A stretch of 64,000 bases of DNA from Alphaproteobacteria bacterium LSUCC0396 (GTDB taxonomy: Bacteria > Pseudomonadota > Alphaproteobacteria > Puniceispirillales > Puniceispirillaceae). Under the pieces are notes generated by a model, which was given only the letters and a program-made list of their open reading frames with translations, made no database searches and had not been told where the DNA came from. The stretch spans positions 1,419,001 through 1,483,000 of the forward strand of contig CP166131.1 in NCBI GenBank assembly GCA_041228345.1, written 5' to 3'. The number at the start of each line of letters is the position of its first letter. Position 1 is the stretch's first letter. The position numbers and the translations under genes were made by a program. Of this stretch, positions 9,416 through 16,774 are shown piece after piece.

Positions 9416-9465
9416 AGCGATCAAAATCCTAGAGTTCGGTCACAATAACGCAGGAAAATAGTCTA

Positions 9466-9666
9466 TCAATCACCAAGATCACGGGCCTCATCGCCAAGCA
9501 TGATTGGCACACCGGCACGCACCGGATACGCCTTGCGCGCTTGATGGCTGATTAATTCGCTATTGGCACGATCATAAACCAGCGGGCCGCGCGTCAACGG
9601 ACAAACCAACACTTCCAACAGGCGCGGATCAACCTCATGGCTAGCCACCCGATCAGTGTCTTGCAT
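9466..9666 (-). CDS. Trm112-like (UPF0434) small protein
   Basis: A 66-residue protein of the Trm112/YcaR family, defined by [21 protein letters not shown] and [12 protein letters not shown]. Trm112 in eukaryotes activates methyltransferases; the bacterial role is unknown. Only one cysteine remains (VCPL), so the zinc ribbon of the eukaryotic protein is absent, as in many alphaproteobacterial members. The start at 9666 is set by GGAGG five bases upstream; three longer in-frame ATGs (9687, 9684, 9669) lie too near or beyond it. It overlaps the end of the LON-domain gene by 14 bases, so the two are coupled. Confidence 0.85.
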   Translation of the reverse strand: MQDTDRVASHEVDPRLLEVLVCPLTRGPLVYDRANSELISHQARKAYPVRAGVPIMLGDEARDLGD

Positions 9667-10321
9667 CATTTCCTCCAGTTTCATCATGGATTGCCATTTC
9701 CATCATGGCGATCAATAAATCGGCGCGAGATGCCATTGAATCTGCCTCTAAAAGTGCCTGTTTTTCGGCCACTTCAAACGGACAGACCATGGATAAGGTC
9801 GCCAATAGTTGATGGTTACCCGAGTTTTCAATCTGCGTCCAGTCTGTCTCAAACCCCTTCAGATCGAAATAGCGCCGTAGCACATCCATCAGCGGATCGC
9901 GATCAAGCGCACTTATATCTATCCGCAAATCATTGGCAAACGGCTGCCAATCAACATCGGCAACGAGAAACCCGTTTGGATCGAGTTGCTGATCAAGACG
10001 ATGAAAGCGGCAAACACCATTTAGCGCAATGACGAAACGGCCATCATCACTTTCCTGAAAAAACGACACGCGTCCGGCACAGCCAGTCTCAAACAGCGGC
10101 GGTTCTTCGGCCGTTGCATCGCCCGCAAGGTCGCGCGGTTGCACCATGCCGATTAATCTGGTTGGGGTCGCCAATGCGTGTTTAACCATTGCCAGATAGC
10201 GCGGCTCGAAAACATTCAACGGCAATTGCCCCCCTGGAAGCAGCAACGCGCTTGGCAATGGAAAAATAGGAATGCGCATCGGAAGCTGATCAAATTCCGG
10301 ATCAAAAATACCGCCTGCCAT
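9653..10321 (-). CDS. LON substrate-binding-domain protein
   Basis: Free-standing LON N-terminal domain, about 222 residues, without the ATPase or protease domains of Lon. Family features are [31 protein letters not shown] at the N-terminus, the central VRFHRL-like strand and the C-terminal helical part ending [13 protein letters not shown]. It probably binds peptides or partner proteins; no enzymatic role is known. The ATG at 10321 has GGAG five bases upstream, which decides it over the GTG at 10327. It lies between the thioredoxin-TPR gene and the Trm112-like gene on the minus strand, a grouping often seen in alphaproteobacteria. Confidence 0.9.
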   Translation of the reverse strand: MAGGIFDPEFDQLPMRIPIFPLPSALLLPGGQLPLNVFEPRYLAMVKHALATPTRLIGMVQPRDLAGDATAEEPPLFETGCAGRVSFFQESDDGRFVIALNGVCRFHRLDQQLDPNGFLVADVDWQPFANDLRIDISALDRDPLMDVLRRYFDLKGFETDWTQIENSGNHQLLATLSMVCPFEVAEKQALLEADSMASRADLLIAMMEMAIHDETGGNDARH

Positions 10322-10391
10322 AATCACTCCTTACTACCGTCTAATAACTGCGTCTGTTTTTGGCGTTTGCCAGCCAGCTTTAAAAGCCTTT

Positions 10392-11294
10392 CTAGGCAAA
10401 TAAGATCGTCGATAGCCGGCGCCGAGCCCTCATCACGTCAGGGTTAGCCGGACCAAGTGTTTTGAAAAACTCCAACAGCTGTGTCCGCGCCGCCTCTTCG
10501 TTCCAGCTTCGGTCAATACGAATAGACTCCAAAAGCTGATCCATTGATGCCACCTGCTCACCAACCGCAAAAAGCGCCATCGCCAGATCTTGCCGCGCAG
10601 CGAGATCATTTGGGTTGGCGTCAACTGCGGCCTGCGCTTCGGTCAGACCGCCAGCCGCGCCCGCGGCCTTTTCCGAAAGTTCCAGCGCCTCAATAGCAAT
10701 CACCATCGACGGCTTGCTGCGGAACTCATCATCCAGCTGGTCGACAATTTCGCGCGCGCCATCAATATCCTTCATCCCGACCATACAGCGGATCATGCCG
10801 GCAAGCCCATCCGGTGACTCGGGGTCAGCCGCCATGATTTCGTGATATTGCGCCATCGCCGCATCATAATCTTGGGTTTCTAATAGCGTGTTTGCCGCCT
10901 CGATCATTGCGGCGATATCCGGCCCGCTGCCGCCTGTGACGGCCAGCTTGTCAATGAATTGCTTAACCGTTGATTCCGGCTGCGCACCGGCAAATCCGTC
11001 AACTGGCTGACCATTAAAAAACCCGTAAACCGTTGGCACTGATTGTACCCGCATCTGCTGGGCGATCTGCTGGTTTTCATCAATATTGATCCGCACCATC
11101 TTGACCTTGCCCCTGGCGGCGGCAACTGTTTTTTCCAATACTGGACCCAGCTGTTTGCACGGCCCGCACCACGGCGCCCAGAATTGCACAACGACCGGAA
11201 CCGTTGCGGATCCGTCAATGACCTCGGCCATAAAGTTTTTCATATCAACATCGACTGGTGCGGTCTCGGCGCCCGACGCAATAAGCTGTTCCAT
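10392..11294 (-). CDS. cnoX: thioredoxin-TPR co-chaperone, CnoX/YbbN family
   Basis: A 300-residue cytoplasmic protein with a thioredoxin domain (1-110) and a TPR-like tail (about 125-300). The redox motif FWAPWCGPCKQLGP places cysteines at 43 and 46, so unlike E. coli CnoX (SxxC) it keeps a full CGPC and could act as an oxidoreductase. The tail contains repeated helical pairs (EAANTLLETQDYDAAMAQYHEIM; AAVDANPNDLAARQDLAMALF). In the family it protects substrates under oxidative bleach stress and hands them to GroEL and DnaK. Co-directional LON-domain and Trm112-like genes follow. Confidence 0.88.
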   Translation of the reverse strand: MEQLIASGAETAPVDVDMKNFMAEVIDGSATVPVVVQFWAPWCGPCKQLGPVLEKTVAAARGKVKMVRINIDENQQIAQQMRVQSVPTVYGFFNGQPVDGFAGAQPESTVKQFIDKLAVTGGSGPDIAAMIEAANTLLETQDYDAAMAQYHEIMAADPESPDGLAGMIRCMVGMKDIDGAREIVDQLDDEFRSKPSMVIAIEALELSEKAAGAAGGLTEAQAAVDANPNDLAARQDLAMALFAVGEQVASMDQLLESIRIDRSWNEEAARTQLLEFFKTLGPANPDVMRARRRLSTILFA

Positions 11295-11472
11295 CTTCGT
11301 TCTAAACCTTTTTTTTAAGTGCCAGTGTCTGGCGGTGACCGAATGACCGGCAATTGGCGGTCAATCACGCATTAGACCCGGCATATTATAGTAAATATGT
11401 AATCATCGATTATGCCGAAACAAGGGGCATTCCAGCCGTTGATAATTGATCATGATCAAAGATCAAGCCTGC

Positions 11473-11991
11473 CTAGAGGTCAAGCCAGTGCGGCTGATGA
11501 CCCGTATGCGCAAAAAACGCTAAAAGTGCGGGCCCGGTGATCCCGAGCGTCATGTCATTGACCAGCGGATGCGCATAGATCGGCGCATCGGATCGAAGCG
11601 CCGTGTCAAGAATCAGCGCAACCTTGTGGTCAGGGTCATTGATCAATGTTAACGGGCTGACCGCGCCCGGGCGCACGCCCAGCATTTCAAACAGCCGATC
11701 AGCACTGCCAAATGACAGCCGGTCACAACCAATTTTCACCTCAAGACTTTTCAGATTAACCACGCGATCCTCTTGGGCAACAAGAAGAAAATTGCGCTTT
11801 TTGCGATCACGAAGATACAGATTCTTGATGTGGATGCCGGGCATATCACCGCGATGCGCCTTGGAATCTTCAACCGTCCGCAATGGCGGATGGTGATGCG
11901 TAACATAGGTAATCGCCAAACCGTCAAGAACCGCAAGAAGCGTCTCTGGTGGTGTTGGTAGGCTATCTTTGAATTGCGATGATGCGTCCAT
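11473..11991 (-). CDS. proX: prolyl-tRNA-editing deacylase, ProX/YbaK family
   Basis: Trans-editing protein of 172 residues that hydrolyses mischarged Ala-tRNA-Pro. The YbaK fold is recognised by THHHPPLRTVEDSKAHRGDMPGIHIKNLYLRDRKKRNFLLV, the conserved Lys in VNLKSLEVKIGCDRLSFGS, and the GAVSPLTLIND loop. The pattern GxHxKNLFLRDKK is specific to the stand-alone ProX/PrdX group rather than YbaK/EbsC. It is monocistronic, flanked by gaps of about 180 and 265 bases. Confidence 0.9.
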   Translation of the reverse strand: MDASSQFKDSLPTPPETLLAVLDGLAITYVTHHHPPLRTVEDSKAHRGDMPGIHIKNLYLRDRKKRNFLLVAQEDRVVNLKSLEVKIGCDRLSFGSADRLFEMLGVRPGAVSPLTLINDPDHKVALILDTALRSDAPIYAHPLVNDMTLGITGPALLAFFAHTGHQPHWLDL

Positions 11992-12256
11992 TTTTAAGGC
12001 CCTGATGAACTGGATGAAACCGGTTAAAATAACTGGATTTGGCCACTGGCTGGCCGTGCCTCTTTTTATCTGGATGACCGCGATACCGCAAGGCCATCAC
12101 GTGACCACACCGATAGGGATTACAGATTAGCCCCCTAAAATCTGCACCCTTCTTGTGAAAAATGTAACGAAATGCAACGATTGACGCGAATCGTGGCTAA
12201 TATTAAGACACAAGCTAACGCAATTAACGCGCATCACAGCAAATGAAAATCAGGCG
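11992..12256. promoter_or_regulatory. divergent intergenic region with possible promoter for the sugar pair
   Basis: This is a 265-base spacer between proX and the Gfo/Idh gene. A candidate promoter for the plus-strand genes is TTGACG at 12181 followed 17 bases later by TAAGAC; the match to consensus is only fair. A GANTC site (GAATC, 12188-12192) lies inside it, so CcrM methylation could touch this promoter. Nothing else is recognisable. Confidence 0.3.
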
Positions 12257-13228
12257 ATGACAAAAATAGGGCTAATCGGATGTGGAATGTGGGGCCGGAA
12301 TTTAGCCCGCAACCTTGCCCAGCTAGAGGTTCTGGCAGCGGTCGCCGATCAGAACACCGCATCCGCCGAAGATTTTGCATCAACCTTTGCCACCAAGGCG
12401 CTGGCAGTTGACGCGCTGATCAATGACGAAACCATTGACGGGATTGTTATTGCCACCGCCGCGCCCAGCCATGATGCGTTAGCTATAGACGGCTTGGCAG
12501 CGGGAAAGCATATCTATGTTGAAAAGCCATTATCGCTGACTTTAGCCGGGGCAAAATCCATCCAAGATGCCGCCATCGCCGCCAAAAAACAGGTGATGGT
12601 CGGGCATTTAATCCGCTATCATGCGGCCTTTATCGAATTGCAGAAACAGGTCGCCGGCGGCGCGATTGGCAGCCTGCGTCATGTACAGGCAAATCGGCTG
12701 GCAATGGGGCGTATTCGGAACACCGAGTCAGTATTGTTTGACTTATGCCCACATGATTTATCATTGATTCTGGCGCTGGTCGGCAATGTTCCAACCAAAA
12801 TTCACTGCGCCGGTGCAAGCCATATGACGGCTGGTGTAGTCGATTTTCTCAGCAGTTTTCTGGGGTTCGAAAATGGCGTCTCAGCTGGTATGCAGACAAG
12901 TTGGCTAAGCCCGTTCAAGGAACATCGCCTAACGGTGACCGGCAGCGCCGGATCACTGGTGTTTGACGATACCAAGCCATGGCCTGAAAAGCTGACGCTT
13001 TATCAAGATCAGATGCGTCTCAATGGCGAGCATTTCCTGATCGACCGTGCCAGCCCAATTGCCCTGCCGATTGCCGAAGCTGAACCGCTGAAAGATGAAA
13101 TGCGCGCCTTTATCCGCTGTTGCGAAACCGGCGATAAAACGCCGACCGATATTGCCGAAGCGGTAATCGTTCAGCACGTTCTTGAAACCATGCAATCATC
13201 ATTAATCGACATGAATGCGAACCCTTGA
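12257..13228 (+). CDS. Gfo/Idh/MocA-family oxidoreductase (WbpB-like)
   Basis: NAD(P)-dependent sugar dehydrogenase of 323 residues. The Rossmann opening MTKIGLIGCGMWGRNLARNL and the catalytic-region motif KHIYVEKPLSLT (EKP) define the family; the C-terminal domain GFENGVSAGMQTSWLSPFKEHRLTVTGSAGSLVFDD completes it. The partner DegT aminotransferase starts 27 bases downstream, and this pairing is the WbpB-WbpE arrangement. There the dehydrogenase oxidises C3 of a UDP-sugar acid and the aminotransferase adds an amino group. The substrate is inferred from context only, and no glycosyltransferase or acetyltransferase is next to it. Confidence 0.8.
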   Translation: MTKIGLIGCGMWGRNLARNLAQLEVLAAVADQNTASAEDFASTFATKALAVDALINDETIDGIVIATAAPSHDALAIDGLAAGKHIYVEKPLSLTLAGAKSIQDAAIAAKKQVMVGHLIRYHAAFIELQKQVAGGAIGSLRHVQANRLAMGRIRNTESVLFDLCPHDLSLILALVGNVPTKIHCAGASHMTAGVVDFLSSFLGFENGVSAGMQTSWLSPFKEHRLTVTGSAGSLVFDDTKPWPEKLTLYQDQMRLNGEHFLIDRASPIALPIAEAEPLKDEMRAFIRCCETGDKTPTDIAEAVIVQHVLETMQSSLIDMNANP

Positions 13229-13255
13229 CCCCATTTTTTAAGAGACATAATCGTG

Positions 13256-14401
13256 ATGAGCCCAGAAATGAATATTGCCTTTATTGATCTTCAAGCCCAA
13301 CAGACGCGTATTCGCGGCAAGATAGAGGCAGGACTTCAAAAACTGCTTGATCACGGCGCCTATATTATGGGGCCGGAAATCACGGCATTGGAAACGCGGC
13401 TTGGCGAATGGACAGGGGTTGAACATAATATTTCCTGCTCGTCGGGAACTGATGCGTTATTGCTAGCGCTGCTTGGATTGGAGTTGCGGCCGGGTCAGGG
13501 CGTAATTGTGCCGTCTTTCACCTTTGCCGCCAGCGCCGAAGTCATGCCAATGATGGGCGCCGTGCCGATTTTCGCCGAAATAGAAGCAAACAGCTTTAAT
13601 CTTGATCCAGCGAAATTACCTGATGCGCTGGCCGCGGCCCGCAATAAAGGCATTGAGGTTGTTGGGATCATCGGCGTTGGATTATTTGGCCAGCCCGCCA
13701 ATTATGACGCGATCGGGCGGTTTGCCCGGGCGGAAGGCCTGTGGCTGATTGACGATGCCGCACAAAGCTTTGGTGCCAGCTGGCAGGGCAAACGTGTCGG
13801 CCAGCTTGCTGATATTACATGTACTAGTTTTTTTCCTGCAAAACCTCTTGGCGCCTATGGCGATGGCGGCGCAATTTTTACCAATGATGCGCACAGTGCC
13901 GAGATCATTCGATCCTGCCGGGTTCATGGCATGGGACGTGATAAATATGAGAATATCCGCATTGGCATGACTGCACGGCTTGATAGTATGCAGGCCGTGG
14001 TTCTGGACGCAAAGCTGGATATTTTTGCAGATGAGCTGGTACATCGCCAAGCTGTTGCCGACCGCTATGCTGAATTACTAGACGGGGTGGTTACACCGCC
14101 TTCACTTGCAGCTGGCGCAACCTCTAGCTGGGCACAATATGTGATCAGACTTCCACGTGGCAGTGATCGGGCAGCGGTTGGCAAATCGCTTGGCGACGCC
14201 GGCGTGCCAACGGCAATTTATTACCCGATTCCAATGCATTGCCAGCCGCCCTATGCGCATTATCCGGTTAGCTCTTGTGCGCTGCCGATAACGCTAGATC
14301 TGTGTGATCATGTACTGGCATTGCCAATGCACCCATATCTTACCGAGGCCCAGCAAGTCCATATTGCCAACAGCTTGAAAGACGCGCTGGCAAAGGGTTA
14401 G
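13256..14401 (+). CDS. DegT/DnrJ/EryC1/StrS sugar aminotransferase (WbpE-like)
   Basis: PLP-dependent nucleotide-sugar aminotransferase of 381 residues. The FIDLQAQQTRIRGKIEAGLQ opening, the FTFAASAEV and DDAAQSFGA motifs (PLP phosphate and ring contacts) and the PLP lysine in FFPAKPLGAYGDGG are all present. The C-terminal YYPIPMHCQPPY segment is typical of the WbpE/PglE/WlbC branch making 3-amino sugars. AAGAGA about 10 bases upstream supports ATG 13256 over GTG 13253. It probably forms a two-gene operon with the preceding oxidoreductase, feeding a surface glycan. Confidence 0.88.
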   Translation: MSPEMNIAFIDLQAQQTRIRGKIEAGLQKLLDHGAYIMGPEITALETRLGEWTGVEHNISCSSGTDALLLALLGLELRPGQGVIVPSFTFAASAEVMPMMGAVPIFAEIEANSFNLDPAKLPDALAAARNKGIEVVGIIGVGLFGQPANYDAIGRFARAEGLWLIDDAAQSFGASWQGKRVGQLADITCTSFFPAKPLGAYGDGGAIFTNDAHSAEIIRSCRVHGMGRDKYENIRIGMTARLDSMQAVVLDAKLDIFADELVHRQAVADRYAELLDGVVTPPSLAAGATSSWAQYVIRLPRGSDRAAVGKSLGDAGVPTAIYYPIPMHCQPPYAHYPVSSCALPITLDLCDHVLALPMHPYLTEAQQVHIANSLKDALAKG

Positions 14402-14579
14402 CACCATTGATGCTGTGGGCGGGCTGGAAACTTTTTGCCATCGCCTGATGAATGACTAAAAACCAGGAATATCGCTGTCTAATCAGGTAATTTGCCTCTT
14501 GCGCGCGAACGACGCTTGGATTATACCACATGCCAGCGGTTCGCATTAACCGCATCCCACCTGATCTGGTGGATGCGAC

Positions 14580-14654
14580 GCGGGTGTAGCTCAGTGGTAG
14601 AGCACAACCTTGCCAAGGTTGGGGTCGAGGGTTCGAATCCCTTCACCCGCTCCA
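14580..14654 (+). tRNA. glyT: tRNA-Gly (anticodon GCC)
   Basis: It folds as a full cloverleaf with acceptor GCGGGTG paired with CACCCGC, D arm GCTC...GAGC, anticodon stem CAACC/GGTTG with loop TTGCCAA (anticodon 14612-14614), and T arm GAGGG-TTCGAAT-CCCTT with one G.U pair. The CCA tail is encoded at 14652-14654. The 3' end (14639-14657) recurs inverted 800 bases downstream, and the region that follows is gene-poor and AT-richer, the usual look of a tRNA used as an integration site. Confidence 0.97.
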
Positions 14655-14657
14655 ATT
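14639..14657 (+). repeat. tRNA-Gly 3'-end copy A of a 19-bp inverted repeat
   Basis: CCCTTCACCCGCTCCAATT covers the T-stem 3' strand, the acceptor 3' strand, TCCA and three bases beyond the tRNA. Its exact reverse complement stands at 15456-15474. The length and position are like a tRNA attachment-site core, but the second copy is inverted rather than direct. Confidence 0.8.
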
Positions 14658-14851
14658 TTCTTAACAGAAGACATGTATCTCATTGATTTGTAGACATATT
14701 AATTGTTTGCAGGTGGTGAGTAATGTCCAAGGTGATGTACAAATTTGGTGCCAGTTACGTGTCATGTCGTGCCGGTGAATAATCCTCATTTGGATATTGG
14801 GAAGACTCCTACGCCATGAAACGCACTTCAAATTGACAGGTTACGTAAAAT

Positions 14852-15403
14852 ATGATCAGAAGAATCATGAAAAACATCGTATTCCTTATCGCATGTTTGT
14901 TATTTGTTTTGCCAGTTAGCGCTCAGGCTGACTGGAAAACACGCTACCCTGATCTTCAGGAAGTTGGGACTGGTGTCTTAAAAGTTTTCTTTATGGATAT
15001 CTACAGCCTAACCCTGCACTCTAAAGAGGGTGATTATCAAGTCAGTGACCATTTTGTGCTCGAATTTAACTACAAAAAATCGGTATCAAAAAAGACAATT
15101 ATCGACGCATCAATAGACGAGCTTTCCAAAGTGCCAAATGTTGATTCAGTTGAATTAAAGGCTTGGAAACAAATTTTAGAAAAAGGCATCAGCGACATGC
15201 AAGCTGGAGAAAAAGCCTCTGTGGTCTTTTCAAAGTCTGGGAATATCGAATTTTGGTCAAAAAATCGTGAACCCATTTCATTCCAAGACCTAAAATTTGC
15301 CAAGAATTTTGCAGCAATATGGCTTGGACCAAAAACATCTCATCCAAAGCTAAGACTAGCACTCTTGGGTATAAATTTACAGGACAACCAGCAAAAGAAC
15401 TGA
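14852..15403 (+). CDS. secreted chalcone-isomerase-like (Chalcone_3) protein
   Basis: Predicted exported protein of 183 residues. A signal peptide MKNIVFLIACLLFVLPVSAQA begins at the second ATG (14867), which may be the real start; neither start has a strong ribosome site. The mature part VGTGVLKVFFMDIYSLTLHSKEGDYQ, FVLEFNYKKSVSKKTIIDASIDEL and the tail KNFAAIWLGPKTSHPKLRLALLG match the bacterial chalcone-isomerase-like domain. In bacteria its role is unknown and probably not flavonoid chemistry. It is AT-richer and more lysine-rich than neighbouring genes and lies just downstream of tRNA-Gly, so transfer is plausible. Family assignment is from pattern memory. Confidence 0.7.
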   Translation: MIRRIMKNIVFLIACLLFVLPVSAQADWKTRYPDLQEVGTGVLKVFFMDIYSLTLHSKEGDYQVSDHFVLEFNYKKSVSKKTIIDASIDELSKVPNVDSVELKAWKQILEKGISDMQAGEKASVVFSKSGNIEFWSKNREPISFQDLKFAKNFAAIWLGPKTSHPKLRLALLGINLQDNQQKN

Positions 15404-15407
15404 GATC

Positions 15408-15759
15408 CAAGTAAACCGTCACTTGTATCTCGGTCCAAGGACCTTTGACGTTGAGAATTGGAGCGGGTGAAGGGTAGTTTGATGCCTATCCGATGCGCCA
15501 ATCTGTGACTGAATCTATTAATATCAATAGCTTAACAGATCTTCACGTATGGTCGACTATCAAAATCCTACCTGCAACCTTGTCTGAACCTAAGTTCCCA
15601 GTTTCACGAGCCAACTCTCTCCAACAAAGCGACTGCAACCTCCGCCCTCGGTCCTTGAACGGGTGTTACTGAGGGCATTTCTGGATCAGGTTTGGATTTG
15701 ATCATAGGGGTGGGGCCGCAGGAAGCAGGGGCTTGCGTCTCGGATCGACGGTTTACTTG
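15408..15759. repeat. 352-bp segment bounded by 13-bp inverted repeats
   Basis: CAAGTAAACCGTC at 15408-15420 and its exact reverse complement GACGGTTTACTTG at 15747-15759 frame a non-coding segment starting four bases after the chalcone-like gene stop. It carries the inverted tRNA-Gly fragment. It resembles a small non-autonomous element or a scar, but I see no target-site duplication (flanks GATC and ATTG), so mobility is unproven. Confidence 0.4.
15456..15474 (-). repeat. tRNA-Gly 3'-end copy B (inverted)
   Basis: AATTGGAGCGGGTGAAGGG is the exact reverse complement of 14639-14657. The match stops sharply on both sides, so it is a fragment, not a second tRNA gene. It may mark a past site-specific recombination at tRNA-Gly followed by an inversion. 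Confidence 0.7.
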
Positions 15760-15870
15760 ATTGGTTGGCGGAGGCGTTGGAGGGTGGGTTTGTCAAGGTT
15801 TCCAGCTTTTGCCACATTTCCCACAAATTGAGAACAAATAGCATGCATATAAATCCCTCAGTCAATTAAG
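15594..15870 (+). pseudogene. possible decayed coding remnant, unidentified
   Basis: One plus-strand frame reads VPSFTSQLSPTKRL... then SVLERVLLRAFLDQVWI, two stops within 9 bases, then RRKQGLASRIDGLLDWLAEALEGGFVKVSS before losing sense. The amphipathic LLRAFLDQVW and IDGLLDWLAEALEGGF stretches look protein-like, but I recognise no family. There is no start codon with a ribosome site. It may also be chance in a GC-rich patch. Confidence 0.2.
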
Positions 15871-15879
15871 GGTTATCAA

Positions 15880-16080
15880 ATGAAAAAGATATTTTTAGCA
15901 GCCACGCTCCTTTCTCTTGGAGGGTGTAATGCTGCTTACAATGAAGCGGTGAATCGGCAGTTGGCAGAAGGGTACAGGTGGGTTGAGATACCCTGTCGCC
16001 CTGCTAACCCTGATGTGCCAGCAATCACTATTGATGCCTCTAACGGACGTAAGTTAGTTTGCAACGTTCTGAGGAAGTAG
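15880..16080 (+). CDS. small predicted lipoprotein
   Basis: A 66-residue protein with a lipoprotein signal: MKKIFLAATLLSLGGC, lipobox LGGC with Cys16. The mature part is about 50 residues (NAAYNEAVNRQLAEGYRWVEIPCRPANPDVPAITIDASNGRKLVCNVLRK), contains two more cysteines that could form a disulphide, and has no family I recognise. AAGGG seven bases before the ATG is a good ribosome site, supporting a real gene despite its size. It stands alone in the patch downstream of tRNA-Gly. Confidence 0.65.
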   Translation: MKKIFLAATLLSLGGCNAAYNEAVNRQLAEGYRWVEIPCRPANPDVPAITIDASNGRKLVCNVLRK

Positions 16081-16141
16081 GAGCCATGCTGTCATCTATT
16101 TTGTTCTGCGGTTGGGATAAAGGTGGGCCCATATCTGGGGG

Positions 16142-16732
16142 CTAGCGCAGCAGCGACCAGACCGACAGGATAACAACGGCAAGGAGACAAGCTGCCATTC
16201 CAAAATTTATTGCGCGCTGGGTGCGCGGCGCCAGTTCCAGGCGGTTAATTTTGACCCCTGCATAGAGCCACAGACAATGCAGCAGTAACCAGATTACATT
16301 GGCAATCAACAGCTTTAATCCAGTTTCAATAAAAAGGCTTTCCGGATAAAACGCAAAACCACTAAACAGCGTGGTGTTAACTGCATAGGCTTTTGGGTTG
16401 ATAAACTGAAGTGTCAATCCCGCCATCAAACCGGGTGTCGACATTGAAATGAAGGCGATTTTGGCACCGGCAAAGGCAATTCTGAAAGCAAGATAAGCAA
16501 GATACGCCGCTGAGACAGCCAGCAGAATCGTTCGGACTATTGGATCTGCTAGCACAATTGCGGCAAGACCGGAAATAACCGCAAGGCAAACGATATTCGT
16601 GCCGATGAACAAACCGGCTAGATATTGTATGCCTTGGCGCCACCCAAACGCGGCACCAACACCAGCCAATGACAAGACGCCCGGCCCAGGTGTGATAATC
16701 AGCAGAAAAACAGCCAGCGCGAATGTGAGCAT
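16142..16732 (-). CDS. LysE/RhtB-family amino-acid exporter
   Basis: Inner-membrane efflux protein of 196 residues with about six hydrophobic segments. The N-terminal LLIITPGPGVLSLAGVGAAFGWRQGIQYLAGLFIGTN is the LysE/RhtB signature, including the PGPG motif, and INPKAYAVNTTLFSGF is the conserved middle loop. Members export lysine, threonine, homoserine or other small amines; the substrate here is unknown. The ATG at 16732 opens directly into the first membrane helix. It lies 42 bases downstream of the MFS gene, so both may be in one minus-strand unit with the hydrolase. Confidence 0.88.
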   Translation of the reverse strand: MLTFALAVFLLIITPGPGVLSLAGVGAAFGWRQGIQYLAGLFIGTNIVCLAVISGLAAIVLADPIVRTILLAVSAAYLAYLAFRIAFAGAKIAFISMSTPGLMAGLTLQFINPKAYAVNTTLFSGFAFYPESLFIETGLKLLIANVIWLLLHCLWLYAGVKINRLELAPRTQRAINFGMAACLLAVVILSVWSLLR

Positions 16733-16774
16733 TAGAACAGCACCCTGAAAGCTTGATGGCCGATTTGGCCAAGG

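Larger units (their letters stand above)
15404..15879. other. 476-base stretch without an intact gene
   Basis: No intact ORF with a ribosome site is found. It contains the 13-bp inverted repeats, the inverted tRNA-Gly fragment and, on the plus strand from about 15594 to 15870, a reading frame that looks coding-like but is broken by TGA and TAG near 15696-15704. The local base composition shifts to GC-rich between 15640 and 15790. AAGGG, seven bases before 15880, belongs to the next gene. Confidence 0.5.

Noticed and set aside
9653-10321. Lon protease
   Set aside because: Only the N-terminal LON domain is present; there are no AAA+ or protease motifs and the gene length is complete for the stand-alone family.
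14150-14162. CCACGTGG palindrome resembling a parS core
   Set aside because: It lies inside the DegT gene, the flanks do not extend the 16-bp parS palindrome, and it is 50 kb from parB.
14655-16141. Intact genomic island or prophage at tRNA-Gly
   Set aside because: No integrase, phage or conjugation gene, and the repeat is inverted, not the direct repeat expected of an intact island.
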